Source of the DNA: Wolinella sp963540505
Lineage (GTDB): Bacteria > Campylobacterota > Campylobacteria > Campylobacterales > Helicobacteraceae
DNA: 64,000 nt
Direction: 5' to 3'
Assembly (NCBI GenBank): GCA_963540505.1
Contig: CAUTMV010000009.1
Location: 1 to 64,000 of the forward strand
Below are positions 15,994-23,855 of the stretch, piece by piece. The translations under genes were made by a program, and so were the position numbers. Positions within the stretch are counted from its first letter, which is position 1, and every line of letters starts with the position of its first letter. The notes under the pieces are model-generated. The model saw nothing but the letters and a program-made list of their open reading frames with translations, was not told the origin of the DNA and did no database searches.

Positions 15994-16170
15994 ATGACGA
16001 TGCCTCTAAAAAATGACGTAACAATCCCCCTTGAGAAGCGCACAAAATGTATGGTCTATACCCGTGTGATGGGCTATCACAGACCTGTTGAGAGCTTCAA
16101 TGTCGGCAAAAAAGGCGAACATAAAGAGCGTCTGTTTTTTGAGGAATCGCAGTGCCATAACAAGCACTAA
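15994..16170 (+). CDS. stand-alone glycyl-radical peptide of NrdD
   Basis: Protein of 58 aa with its own GAAAGGA ribosome site about seven bases before the ATG. Residues 15-32 (KRTKCMVYTRVMGYHRPV) and 35-49 (FNVGKKGEHKERLFF) match the C-terminal end of class III reductases, with the radical-bearing Gly at residue 27. It lies 63 bases after the nrdD stop and four bases before the nrdG ATG. It is in the same frame as nrdD, but two in-frame TAG codons (15928 and 15946) and an unrelated spacer separate them, so this is not a simple frameshift. It presumably docks on the NrdD body, like GrcA/YfiD on damaged pyruvate formate-lyase; that role is inferred. Confidence 0.88.
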   Translation: MTMPLKNDVTIPLEKRTKCMVYTRVMGYHRPVESFNVGKKGEHKERLFFEESQCHNKH

Positions 16171-16173
16171 TGA

Positions 16174-16839
16174 ATGTGTCCGCTGCACTCAATCACCCCC
16201 TTTAGCATGCTGGATTTTCCCGGCGTGCTCTCCTCGATTTTTTGGTTTAGCCGTTGCAATCTTGAGTGTCGCTACTGTTATAACCCCGAGTTTTTGCGCG
16301 AAGGCGGGAGTATCAGCCTGCAAGAGGCTCTGAATTTTCTTGATTCTCGCATTGGATTGCTTGATGGAGTAGTCTTCTCCGGCGGGGAGGCGACGAATTT
16401 TGCGGGAATCGCCGAGTGGGCGCAGGAGGTTAAGAAGCGTGGCTTCAAACTTAAGCTTGATACCAACGGCACGAATAAAGACGCGCTTAAAGAGCTATTA
16501 GATTTGCGTCTGCTTGATTATGTGGCAGTGGATTTTAAGGGGCTGGGTGCGCGCTTTTTGGAGATTACAGGGCGTGATTTTTATGTGCGATTCCTTGATT
16601 GCTTAGAGCTTTTGCTCGCACGGGATACGCCCTTTGAGGTGCGCACGACGGTGCATTCAGGGCTCTTAAGCAGCGAGGATATTTATGCGATGAGTGAGGC
16701 ATTAGCTGCCCGCGGATACAGGGGCGAATTTTATCTTCAGCATTTTGTCGGCGATAAAGGGACGCTAAAGCCTCTGGGGGAATCGCACCGATTCCCACTT
16801 AAAGCCGAGCATGCGGGAATCAAACTAATATGGAGGTAG
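16174..16839 (+). CDS. nrdG: anaerobic ribonucleotide reductase activating enzyme
   Basis: Protein of 221 aa, a radical SAM activase. The [4Fe-4S] ligands are in CNLECRYCYNP near residue 29 (C-x3-C-x2-C). VVFSGGEATN near residue 65 is the SAM-binding GGE motif and LKLDTNGT the next strand. It abstracts hydrogen from the glycyl-radical residue, here on the separate 58-aa peptide whose gene lies immediately upstream (stop and start four bases apart). The position supports a three-gene nrdD-peptide-nrdG operon. Confidence 0.92.
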   Translation: MCPLHSITPFSMLDFPGVLSSIFWFSRCNLECRYCYNPEFLREGGSISLQEALNFLDSRIGLLDGVVFSGGEATNFAGIAEWAQEVKKRGFKLKLDTNGTNKDALKELLDLRLLDYVAVDFKGLGARFLEITGRDFYVRFLDCLELLLARDTPFEVRTTVHSGLLSSEDIYAMSEALAARGYRGEFYLQHFVGDKGTLKPLGESHRFPLKAEHAGIKLIWR

Positions 16840-16846
16840 CTTAAAA

Positions 16847-17362
16847 ATGGCATTTATTGCGAATATGGCACGCACGGAAGAAATGTGCAGGCAAAGCGAG
16901 TCCTTGCGGGTAGTTTATGAGTATATGCAGAGTGCAATGATGGGCGAAGTGCGTGAGCGGATTAGCTCGCTTGCACTAAATAGCCCAAACAGGGTCGAGC
17001 TCGCGGAGGGAATCTACGCCATCGAGCAGAGCTATGAGACAAAGCCTTATAGCGAGGCGTTTTTTGAGAGCCACGAGGTTTATATTGATTTTCAGCTTGT
17101 TTTAAGCGGGCAGGAGCGGTTTTACATCGGAGAGAAGGGCGATTTTACCCTAAGGGAATCCTACAATGCCTCGCGCGACCTCATTATTTATGACCCTCCT
17201 TTGGAGGAATCATGCTCCTCTTTTTTACTTCATAAGGGGAGTTTGGCGGTGTTTTTGCCCTATGATGTGCATGCGGGTGGGCTATATGCGGCGAGCAGGA
17301 GTGAGCGCGTTTTTAAAAGCGTCATCAAGGTGCATCGTAGTCTGGTCAATTTATCACTCTAG
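16847..17362 (+). CDS. YhcH/YjgK/YiaL-family protein
   Basis: Protein of 171 aa of the family that includes EbgC and YiaL, cupin-like proteins linked to sugar or sialic acid metabolism. Typical elements are EGIYAIEQSYETKP, FFESHEVYIDFQLVLSGQE (conserved HxxYIDxQ) near residue 88, YDP and FLPYDVHAGG, with putative metal ligands. Members are thought to bind a metal and isomerise or open a sugar, but the substrate here is unknown. It follows nrdG by seven bases and precedes a cytochrome gene. Confidence 0.82.
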   Translation: MAFIANMARTEEMCRQSESLRVVYEYMQSAMMGEVRERISSLALNSPNRVELAEGIYAIEQSYETKPYSEAFFESHEVYIDFQLVLSGQERFYIGEKGDFTLRESYNASRDLIIYDPPLEESCSSFLLHKGSLAVFLPYDVHAGGLYAASRSERVFKSVIKVHRSLVNLSL

Positions 17363-17371
17363 AGGGAAATT

Positions 17372-17722
17372 GTGCGCAATATTTTTGTGTTTTTGCTTCT
17401 ATCGCTACGGCTTTTTAGTTGTAGCGGCGATTGTCTCTCGTGTCATCCTAAGCTGAATTTAGAAAGCGATGTGCGTCATAAGAGCCTAGCGACGTGCGTT
17501 ACTTGCCATACCGCAGAGAGCATTGCCTCGCAGGATATGGGGGCGGCGTGCGGTCAGGATTGCTTCGCCTGTCATGACGCAGAGAAGCTCACTCGCTCCG
17601 ATGTGGCGGAACATGGGGTGATCAAGGGCTGTATCGCCTGCCATACATCTCTTGATAGGTCGCTATTTTCCAAAGATTGGCAGGATATGGGAGGATTTAA
17701 GCCGCCCATGCCAACTCACTGA
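17372..17722 (+). CDS. small tetraheme cytochrome c
   Basis: Protein of 116 aa with an N-terminal secretion signal and four CxxCH heme sites: CLSCH, CVTCH, CFACH and CIACH. Further His residues (for example RHKS and EHG) could be distal ligands. It is a periplasmic electron carrier by composition; partner enzymes are not in the neighbourhood. The start is GTG at 17372, preceded by GAGGGA. Its last seven bases overlap the end of the convergent AEC transporter gene. Confidence 0.85.
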   Translation: MRNIFVFLLLSLRLFSCSGDCLSCHPKLNLESDVRHKSLATCVTCHTAESIASQDMGAACGQDCFACHDAEKLTRSDVAEHGVIKGCIACHTSLDRSLFSKDWQDMGGFKPPMPTH

Positions 17723-18618
17723 ATAATCGAGAACAGTAAGGGGGCGGTGAAGAGCATAGCCACCACGCCCAGCGCGATACTTGCAAGCGATAGTGATCCG
17801 TTGAGCCCTGCGCGGATTACCATCGCGCTGGCGAGCACCATTGGGGGTGTTGAGGCGAGTAGAATGACATTTTGCGCGCTTGGTGTGAGCGAGAATCCCA
17901 GCGCGAGCATGATGGCGAGTGTGGTGAGTGGTGCGAGGAGCATTTTGCCCACCAAAATAATGAGTGTGGGTCTCCATTCGCGCCCAATGGAGGCAAAAAC
18001 CATCTGCAATCCGATTGCAAAGAGGGCTAGGGGTGTAACCGTCGCGCCGAGCATTTTCAGACTTTGCACGAAAAATTCGGGAAAGGGCACGCCCTGAAGC
18101 GCAAAAGCAACGATTAAAGCAATCATCGGTGGGAATCGAATGATACTTGATGCGATCTCTTTGGTGCTGACTTTGTAGGGGCTTGCTTGCGCTAAGATGA
18201 CTGGCCCAAGCAGTGAGACGGGAATCATTGTCGCGATTTGATCATACAAGAGGGCTTCTTGCATGATCCCCTCGCCGATGAGTCCGCTCACCATTGGAAG
18301 CCCCATGAATAGGGTGTTACCAAAAGAGGACATCATCATCATAGTCACGAGCGTCTCGCGCGAGAATCGCATCAATCGCCCGATTAAAAGCACGCAAAAT
18401 GCCCCAATCGCCGTGCCTATAATGCCTATTGATATGAAGTAGAGCAGCTCACTTCGCAGGGTAAGGGTGTGGATTTTTTCGATGATTAGCGCGGGAATCG
18501 CTACGTAAATGACGAAATTAATGAGCGTGATCGCCTCTTTTGCCGCAATGATGTTGAGGCGTTTGCAAAGGTAGCCCGAAGCGATGAAAAAAAGTATACT
18601 AAAGAGCGATGAGAACAT
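17716..18618 (-). CDS. AEC-family transporter
   Basis: Protein of 300 aa with ten predicted membrane helices in two repeats of five, as in the auxin efflux carrier (AEC) family. NFVIYVAIPALII near residue 34 and SSFGNTLFMGLPMVSGLIG near residue 95 are characteristic. Bacterial members export or exchange carboxylates such as malate. The start follows a small membrane-protein gene on the same strand by nine bases. Substrate unknown. Confidence 0.83.
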   Translation of the reverse strand: MFSSLFSILFFIASGYLCKRLNIIAAKEAITLINFVIYVAIPALIIEKIHTLTLRSELLYFISIGIIGTAIGAFCVLLIGRLMRFSRETLVTMMMMSSFGNTLFMGLPMVSGLIGEGIMQEALLYDQIATMIPVSLLGPVILAQASPYKVSTKEIASSIIRFPPMIALIVAFALQGVPFPEFFVQSLKMLGATVTPLALFAIGLQMVFASIGREWRPTLIILVGKMLLAPLTTLAIMLALGFSLTPSAQNVILLASTPPMVLASAMVIRAGLNGSLSLASIALGVVAMLFTAPLLFSIIQ

Positions 18619-18627
18619 GTTTTTCCC

Positions 18628-19008
18628 TTATGAGCAGCAGCTAAAACCGCTTGAGCCGTAGCTATCAAGAGGAGGTAGGGCGATGAGGCGGGGCTTTTGG
18701 CGGAAAAAATAGTAGGCGATGTAAAGAAGCGCGCCGATTCCCACAAAAGCGATCCCGATGAGCAACCAGCCGATGCTAAAGGGCTTGTGCGTGGCGTAGG
18801 CGCGGGAATCGACCACCATCAGCTCAAAGTGGCTTCGCTCTAAAAAGCTTTGCAGCCGCTGTTCGTATTCCTTTGCATTTGCGCTATCAAGGGCGATCCT
18901 GCGTGCGCTTTCTTGCAGGATTTCATCATTGCTGCGCGCGAGTTTCACCTCAAAAGAGTAGAAAAAAAGCCCGAGAATAAGAGCGATGAGAAAGAGAGGA
19001 ACAAACAT
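18628..19008 (-). CDS. small membrane protein with Cys-ending tail
   Basis: Protein of 126 aa that I do not recognise. A membrane helix at about residues 2-18 and another at about 80-103 flank a 60-residue charged, helical segment. The C-terminus is a short tail ending GSSGFSCCS, with adjacent Cys that could bind a metal or form a disulfide. It lies just upstream of the AEC transporter on the same strand and is probably co-transcribed with it. Confidence 0.6.
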   Translation of the reverse strand: MFVPLFLIALILGLFFYSFEVKLARSNDEILQESARRIALDSANAKEYEQRLQSFLERSHFELMVVDSRAYATHKPFSIGWLLIGIAFVGIGALLYIAYYFFRQKPRLIALPPLDSYGSSGFSCCS

Positions 19009-19072
19009 TTACGCTCCGTTTTGTTGGCTTATTAAGACCCAAAAGTATATCCAATTTTAAGGCGACACCCTT

Positions 19073-19078
19073 TATATT
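19073..19078 (+). promoter_or_regulatory. candidate -10 element for trpB
   Basis: TATATT in an AT-rich stretch, 30 bases before the trpB ATG and in the gap between divergent genes. No good -35 is needed for the vegetative sigma factor of Campylobacterota. The assignment rests on sequence and position only. Confidence 0.4.
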
Positions 19079-19108
19079 AAGGGCATGTAAAAACTTTTTC
19101 AAAGGCAT

Positions 19109-20314
19109 TTGATGCAAAAACCTTATCTGAAAAAATTCCCCAATAAAGAGGGCTATTTCGGTAGATTCGGCGGATCATATCTACCTCCGGAGCTCGTGGA
19201 TTACTTTAGGGATATTTCGCGTGCCTATTTTCGGATCGCGCAGAGTCATGAATTTATCCGCGAGCTGCGGGATATTCGCAAGCACTATCAGGGACGCCCC
19301 ACGCCGCTCTATTTTGCGAGAAAATTGAGCGAAAAGGTTGGGGGCGCGGCGATTTATTTGAAGCGCGAAGACCTCAACCATACGGGCGCGCACAAGCTTA
19401 ATCACTGCATGGGTGAGGCGTTGCTCGCGAAATTCATGGGCAAAACAAAGCTCATCGCCGAGACGGGAGCGGGGCAGCACGGAGTGGCGATCGCTACGGC
19501 GGCGGCGTATTTTGGTATGGAGTGCGAAGTGCACATGGGCGAGGTGGATATCGCCAAGGAGCATCCCAACGTCGTGCGTATGAAAATGCTCGGAGCGAAG
19601 GTCGTGCCCGTGAGTTTTGGCGAGCGCACACTCAAAGAGGCGGTCGATAGTGCTTTTGAGGCGTATTTTAAAGACCCAAGAAACTCCTTTTATGCGATCG
19701 GCTCGGTGGTGGGACCCCATCCTTTCCCGCTTATGGTGCGTGATTTTCAAAGCATTGTGGGAATCGAAGCCAAGGAGCAGTTTATCGACATGACCGGGGA
19801 GCTGCCCGAGCACGTGGTCGCCTGCTTGGGTGGCGGAAGCAATGCGATGGGGATTTTTTGCGGTTTTATCGATGATCCCGTGGAGCTATGGGGGGTTGAG
19901 CCCTTTGGAAAGGGAGAATCGCTGGGAGAGCATGCTGCGAGCCTTTCCAAAGGCAAAGAGGGCGTAATGCACGGATGTAACTCCGTAATTCTCCAAAATA
20001 GCGATGGGACGCCTGCTTTGGTGCATTCTGTGGCGAGCGGACTGGATTATCAGGCGGTGGGACCCGAGCATGCGTATCTGCATGATATCGGTCGCACGAA
20101 AGTGGGCGGTGCGAATGATGAGGAGGCGATTGAAGCCTTTTTTGCCCTCTCAAGACTGGAGGGAATCATTCCCGCGATTGAGAGTGCGCATGCGGTTGCA
20201 TATGCAATGAAGCTCGCAAAAGATCGACTCGGAGAGAAGATCCTCGTCAATCTCAGCGGACGCGGGGATAAGGACATTGACTATGTTTCGCAGACCTTTG
20301 GATTTGGAGATTGA
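19109..20314 (+). CDS. trpB: tryptophan synthase beta chain, orphan copy
   Basis: Protein of 401 aa. The PLP lysine is in LNHTGAHKLNH near residue 93, the phosphate-binding loop is CLGGGSNAMGIF near residue 239, and AETGAGQHGVAIATAAAYFG is conserved. TrpB joins indole and serine to make tryptophan. No trpA or other trp gene is nearby; it is paired instead with a nitroreductase gene. The N-terminus (KEGYFGRFGGSYLPPEL) resembles a distinct group of stand-alone TrpB proteins I recall from other bacteria. It may act on free indole or be a second copy beside a trpAB operon elsewhere. Confidence 0.88.
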   Translation: MMQKPYLKKFPNKEGYFGRFGGSYLPPELVDYFRDISRAYFRIAQSHEFIRELRDIRKHYQGRPTPLYFARKLSEKVGGAAIYLKREDLNHTGAHKLNHCMGEALLAKFMGKTKLIAETGAGQHGVAIATAAAYFGMECEVHMGEVDIAKEHPNVVRMKMLGAKVVPVSFGERTLKEAVDSAFEAYFKDPRNSFYAIGSVVGPHPFPLMVRDFQSIVGIEAKEQFIDMTGELPEHVVACLGGGSNAMGIFCGFIDDPVELWGVEPFGKGESLGEHAASLSKGKEGVMHGCNSVILQNSDGTPALVHSVASGLDYQAVGPEHAYLHDIGRTKVGGANDEEAIEAFFALSRLEGIIPAIESAHAVAYAMKLAKDRLGEKILVNLSGRGDKDIDYVSQTFGFGD

Positions 20315-20336
20315 ACTTTAAAGCTAAGGAGGGACT

Positions 20337-20975
20337 ATGAATGAGTTTGAAAAAGCGATGAGATTCCGCCATGCGTGCAAAATTTTTGATGAGAATCGCA
20401 AGATTCCCCACGAGCAGATGGAGTGGATTTTGGATATGGGGCGCATTTCTCCCTCTTCATTCGGTCTTGAGCCTTGGCATTTTTTGGTGATTAGAGACGC
20501 TCGCCTTAAGGAGGAGCTGCGTATCGCGTGCTGGGATCAGCCTCAAGTGAGTACGTGCTCGCATTTTGTGGTGATTCTCGTGCGAGAGCCTAAGCACTTC
20601 AAACACGACAGCGAATATCTTGAACGCTCTTTCAAGCGGCGTGTAGGTGATGATCCCGAGCGATTAGAGAGAATCAAGGACGTTTTTACCGATTTTGAGA
20701 GGAACGATCTTAAGCCGAATTTGGAAGATTGGGCGAAAATGCAAGCTTATCTGGCGAGTGCGAATATGATGACGGCGGCTGCTTTTGTGGGGGTTGATTC
20801 CTGCCCGATTGAGGGCTTTTCCTATGCGGAGCTGGAGCGGATTTTGGATAGCGAAGTGGAGATGTTTGACGCTAGGGAGTTTGGGATTGCGTATTGCGTG
20901 GCTTTTGGATACCGTCTCAACCCCCAAAGCAAGCAGCTTCGCTGGGCGCATGATGAGGTGGTAACCTACGTTTAG
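20337..20975 (+). CDS. nitroreductase-family oxidoreductase
   Basis: Protein of 212 aa with the FMN-dependent nitroreductase fold: FRHACKIFDENRKI near residue 11 (FMN phosphate contact), RISPSSFGLEPWHFLVI near residue 35, and a C-terminal FGIAYCVAFGY. It reduces quinones or nitro compounds with NAD(P)H and is of the general type of RdxA of Helicobacter, whose loss gives metronidazole resistance. AAGGAGGG precedes the ATG and trpB ends 22 bases upstream, so the two are likely co-transcribed. Confidence 0.82.
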   Translation: MNEFEKAMRFRHACKIFDENRKIPHEQMEWILDMGRISPSSFGLEPWHFLVIRDARLKEELRIACWDQPQVSTCSHFVVILVREPKHFKHDSEYLERSFKRRVGDDPERLERIKDVFTDFERNDLKPNLEDWAKMQAYLASANMMTAAAFVGVDSCPIEGFSYAELERILDSEVEMFDAREFGIAYCVAFGYRLNPQSKQLRWAHDEVVTYV

Positions 20976-21074
20976 TGCCTTTCTTGCGTGGCAAGCGGGT
21001 ATTTTCCGCGTGGATTGAAAACGCTACGAATAGAGCACCGTAGCGGGAATCGTGCCTAAAATGGCGCACTTTAC

Positions 21075-21170
21075 TTAAGATTTAAGATGGCGAGAGTAGA
21101 GGAGCAGAGCGATAAAAATTAGCGCAAACACCGCTACTTCATAGCCAAGCGAAGAGAGCTCCGGGAGCAT
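21075..21170 (-). CDS. 31-aa single-span membrane peptide
   Basis: A short minus-strand frame encodes MLPELSSLGYEVAVFALIFI followed by ALLLYSRHLKS: a charged/polar start, a 16-residue hydrophobic span and a basic end. AAGGAAGG lies four bases before the ATG. An in-frame ATG eight codons upstream (to 21194) is possible but lacks such a site. It would insert with the basic C-terminus in the cytoplasm. It lies in a gap that otherwise holds nothing, and could be a small regulatory or oxidase-associated subunit; I recognise no family. Confidence 0.45.
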   Translation of the reverse strand: MLPELSSLGYEVAVFALIFIALLLYSRHLKS

Positions 21171-21258
21171 GTCCTTCCTTTTTGGCGCAATCATACACGA
21201 TTTTCGCGCGCAAAATACCACGATGAGTCCTTTTTATAGGTGCATTAGGCAAAAAAGT

Positions 21259-21264
21259 TATAAT
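21259..21264 (+). promoter_or_regulatory. TATAAT box immediately before mutY
   Basis: A perfect TATAAT ends seven bases before the mutY ATG, so a start site at the usual distance would fall on or next to the start codon. There is no ribosome site between. This suggests a leaderless or nearly leaderless mutY transcript. Confidence 0.5.
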
Positions 21265-21271
21265 TCGCCTC

Positions 21272-22237
21272 ATGTATAAAGAGGCTCAACTTTCGCTCCT
21301 ATCGTGGTATCACAGGCACGGTCGCACTGATCTTCCGTGGCGAAATACACGCAATCCCTATCACATTTACATCAGTGAGATGATGTTGCAGCAGACGCAG
21401 GTAAGCACGGTGCTGGAGCGATTTTATTTTCCATTTCTTACGCGATTCCCGAATTTGACGGCGATTGCAAATGCGCAAGAATCGGAGCTCTTAAGCGCGT
21501 GGAGTGGGCTTGGCTACTACTCTAGGGTGCGGAATATCCATGCGCTCGCAAAAAGGACGCAAGGCAGGCTCCCAGACAGTGTGCAAGAGTTGCGAAAGCT
21601 CCCGGGAATAGGGCGTTATACCGCTTGCGCAATTGCCTGTTTTGCCTTTGGCGCGCCCGAAGCGATTGTTGATGGGAATATTAAGCGCGTGCTCTCGCGC
21701 TTTTTCGCGCTTCAAAACGCAGGGGAATCGGAGCTTTTTAGCGTGGCGGCGAAGTTTTTAAACAGGGAGGATTCCTTTAATCACAATCAGGCGTTGCTTG
21801 ATGTTGGTGCGCTTGTGTGCAAATCAAAAAATCCTCTTTGCGCGGAGTGTCCTTTGCAAAAATGGTGTAGCGGTTCGAAAGATCCGCTAAAATTTAGCGC
21901 ACCAAAAAGACATGCTTATGAGGAGCTGGAGCTCCATTTTGCTCTCTTTGCTACCCTGAAGGGAATCGCTATGATAAAGAGTGATAAAGGCTTATACAAG
22001 GGACTTATCGGATTCCCTCAAGTAAGCCAAAAGGAGTGCAAAGAGCTTCAAGCACAGCAAATCGGAGCAGTGTCTCATAGATATACAAAATATAAAATAA
22101 GAGCAAAGTTATATACATTCTCTACGATTCCTAGAAGTGTAGGCGAGGTTGTTTATGTTTCGCCCGATGTTTTTGACAAGCAGCCCATCTCAAGCCTCAC
22201 GCGCAAGCTCTATGCATTACTAAAGAGCGTGCAATGA
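21272..22237 (+). CDS. mutY: A/G-specific adenine glycosylase
   Basis: Protein of 321 aa. MutY removes adenine mispaired with 8-oxoguanine. Visible are SEMMLQQTQVSTV (catalytic Glu, residues 31-43), the helix-hairpin-helix LPGIGRYTACAIACFAFG near residue 110, VDGNIKRVLSR with the catalytic Asp, and the four-Cys iron-sulfur cluster (CKSKNPLCAECPLQKWC). The C-terminal NUDIX-like part is short compared with E. coli. It seems monocistronic with a TATAAT just upstream. Confidence 0.93.
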   Translation: MYKEAQLSLLSWYHRHGRTDLPWRNTRNPYHIYISEMMLQQTQVSTVLERFYFPFLTRFPNLTAIANAQESELLSAWSGLGYYSRVRNIHALAKRTQGRLPDSVQELRKLPGIGRYTACAIACFAFGAPEAIVDGNIKRVLSRFFALQNAGESELFSVAAKFLNREDSFNHNQALLDVGALVCKSKNPLCAECPLQKWCSGSKDPLKFSAPKRHAYEELELHFALFATLKGIAMIKSDKGLYKGLIGFPQVSQKECKELQAQQIGAVSHRYTKYKIRAKLYTFSTIPRSVGEVVYVSPDVFDKQPISSLTRKLYALLKSVQ

Positions 22238-22363
22238 ACGGGAAGGGGGCGCAAATTTGTGCTCCCTTCCAAACCCGAGAATCACCCCTATGTTTTGTAA
22301 ATATCAGAAAACTTTATCTTTTTGATAGAATCCCCTCTTGAATTTAGCATGGGAGTGTGCCTT

Positions 22364-23701
22364 GTGAGCATGAGTAGATTTTCGAGGGTTGGTTTTATTC
22401 TCGCGGCGGCGGGGAGCGCGATTGGGTTAGGGAATATATGGAAATTCCCCTACATGACAGGACAAAATGGGGGTGGCGCGTTTGTTTTTATCTTTTTACT
22501 TTCCATTTTATTCATCGGCGTGAGCGTCTTTCTAGCCGAGGTGGTTCTCGGGCGTGCCAGTGAGAAAAACCCCGTCTCGACTTTTGAAGAGCTCGCGCCT
22601 AAAGGGGCGAGATATTGGAGGTTCACGGGCTTTATGATTATTAATGGCGTGCTGATTCTCTCCTTTTACTCCGTGGTAATTGGCTGGCTCATTCACTATA
22701 TCGTCCTCTCTTTCACGGGGCTGCCTCAGAGCGTCGAGCAGGCAGGCGGAATGTTTGGCGAGCTCACTTCGCACTCTGTTTTTTTGCAGATTTTTTTCCA
22801 TACATTAGTCATCGGCTACTGTGGATATATTCTCTCACGTGGCGTAAAGAAGGGAATTGAGCGCATTAATTTTATCTTAATGCCATTACTTTTTCTTATT
22901 TTTATTGTGCTACTTTTTTATGCGCTTGGAATGGAGAGCTTCTCACGCTCGCTCGCATTTATGTTCACGCCAAAATGGGAAAACATCACGCCGCAGGTAA
23001 TTTTAATGTCCGTAAGTCAGGCGTTTTTCACGCTCTCTTTGGGCGTGGGGACGATCATTACTTACGCCGCCTCTTTCCCGCGCAAGGGGAATTTTGTCTC
23101 CTCTGCCATCTATGTCGCAGCGTTAGATACGATTATTGCGGTGATTGCGGGGCTTGTGATTTTTACATTCCTGTTTGAGTTTGGCAGCGATCCAAGCGGA
23201 GGACCCGGGCTTGTGTTTATCTCGCTACCTGTGGTGTTTGCACAGATGGGCACAATCGGGCAGGGCGTGTCGCTCCTCTTTTTTATCGCGCTAATTTTTG
23301 CGGGAATCACCTCCGCAATCTCCACGGTCGAGCCCTTTCTCAGCTATTTAATCGAGCGGCACGACTGGAAGCGAGGAAGGGCGGTGGTGCTGATTTTGGG
23401 CATCAGCTATATTGCAGGAATCCTTGTAATTTTCGGTGGTTCGGAGAGCTATGCAGAGGCGATGAAGATTGCAGGTAGAAGCATTTTTGACTGGCTTGAT
23501 TTTATTAGCTCGGCTCTGCTTATGCCTATTGCCGGAATGCTGACGTGCATTTTCGTCGGTTTTGTGATTGATAAAAACCACATACACGGGATGTTCAGCG
23601 GGCACATGTCGCCGTTTTTCTTTAAAATTTGGCTCTTTTGCGTGCGTTTTGTTGCGCCCATAGCGATTTTCTCGATTCTTGCAAACGGGCTATTTAGCTG
23701 A
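22364..23701 (+). CDS. sodium-dependent transporter, NSS (SNF) family
   Basis: Protein of about 445 aa with eleven or twelve membrane helices. The signature AAAGSAIGLGNIWKFPYMTGQNGGGAF (first helix, from about residue 13) is the sodium/substrate-binding region of LeuT-like transporters. Several starts are possible: GTG at 22364 is favoured by GGGAGTG seven bases earlier; ATG at 22370 and the ORF start at 22322 are alternatives. TAGAAT at 22325-22330 could be the -10. Likely an amino-acid importer; substrate unknown. Confidence 0.88.
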   Translation: MSMSRFSRVGFILAAAGSAIGLGNIWKFPYMTGQNGGGAFVFIFLLSILFIGVSVFLAEVVLGRASEKNPVSTFEELAPKGARYWRFTGFMIINGVLILSFYSVVIGWLIHYIVLSFTGLPQSVEQAGGMFGELTSHSVFLQIFFHTLVIGYCGYILSRGVKKGIERINFILMPLLFLIFIVLLFYALGMESFSRSLAFMFTPKWENITPQVILMSVSQAFFTLSLGVGTIITYAASFPRKGNFVSSAIYVAALDTIIAVIAGLVIFTFLFEFGSDPSGGPGLVFISLPVVFAQMGTIGQGVSLLFFIALIFAGITSAISTVEPFLSYLIERHDWKRGRAVVLILGISYIAGILVIFGGSESYAEAMKIAGRSIFDWLDFISSALLMPIAGMLTCIFVGFVIDKNHIHGMFSGHMSPFFFKIWLFCVRFVAPIAIFSILANGLFS

Positions 23702-23794
23702 TTTGGGCGATTTTCAGGTTTATTTAAGAAGTTTGATCGCCTAAAATGGGTCGATTCCCGCGTTTCTCCTATTTATAAAAATAGTCTTAAAATA

Positions 23795-23808
23795 GTAATG
23801 GTCATTAC
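23795..23808. promoter_or_regulatory. candidate operator of the TetR regulator, at its own promoter
   Basis: GTAATG-GT-CATTAC is a perfect 6-bp inverted repeat lying seven bases before a TATAAT (23816-23821) that would drive the tetR gene at 23856. A related GTAATG-containing palindrome lies before the pump genes at 24513. The shared half-site suggests autoregulation; this is inference from sequence. Confidence 0.6.
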
Positions 23809-23855
23809 ATTTTGGTATAATGCTTCGAAAATATTCCAAACAAAAGTGAGGCAAT

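Noticed and set aside
15928..15996. Readthrough of TAG to join NrdD with its glycyl-radical segment in one chain
   Set aside because: The frames match, but two TAG codons and a spacer with no NrdD similarity intervene, and the small gene has its own ribosome site and ATG. Separate translation is simpler.
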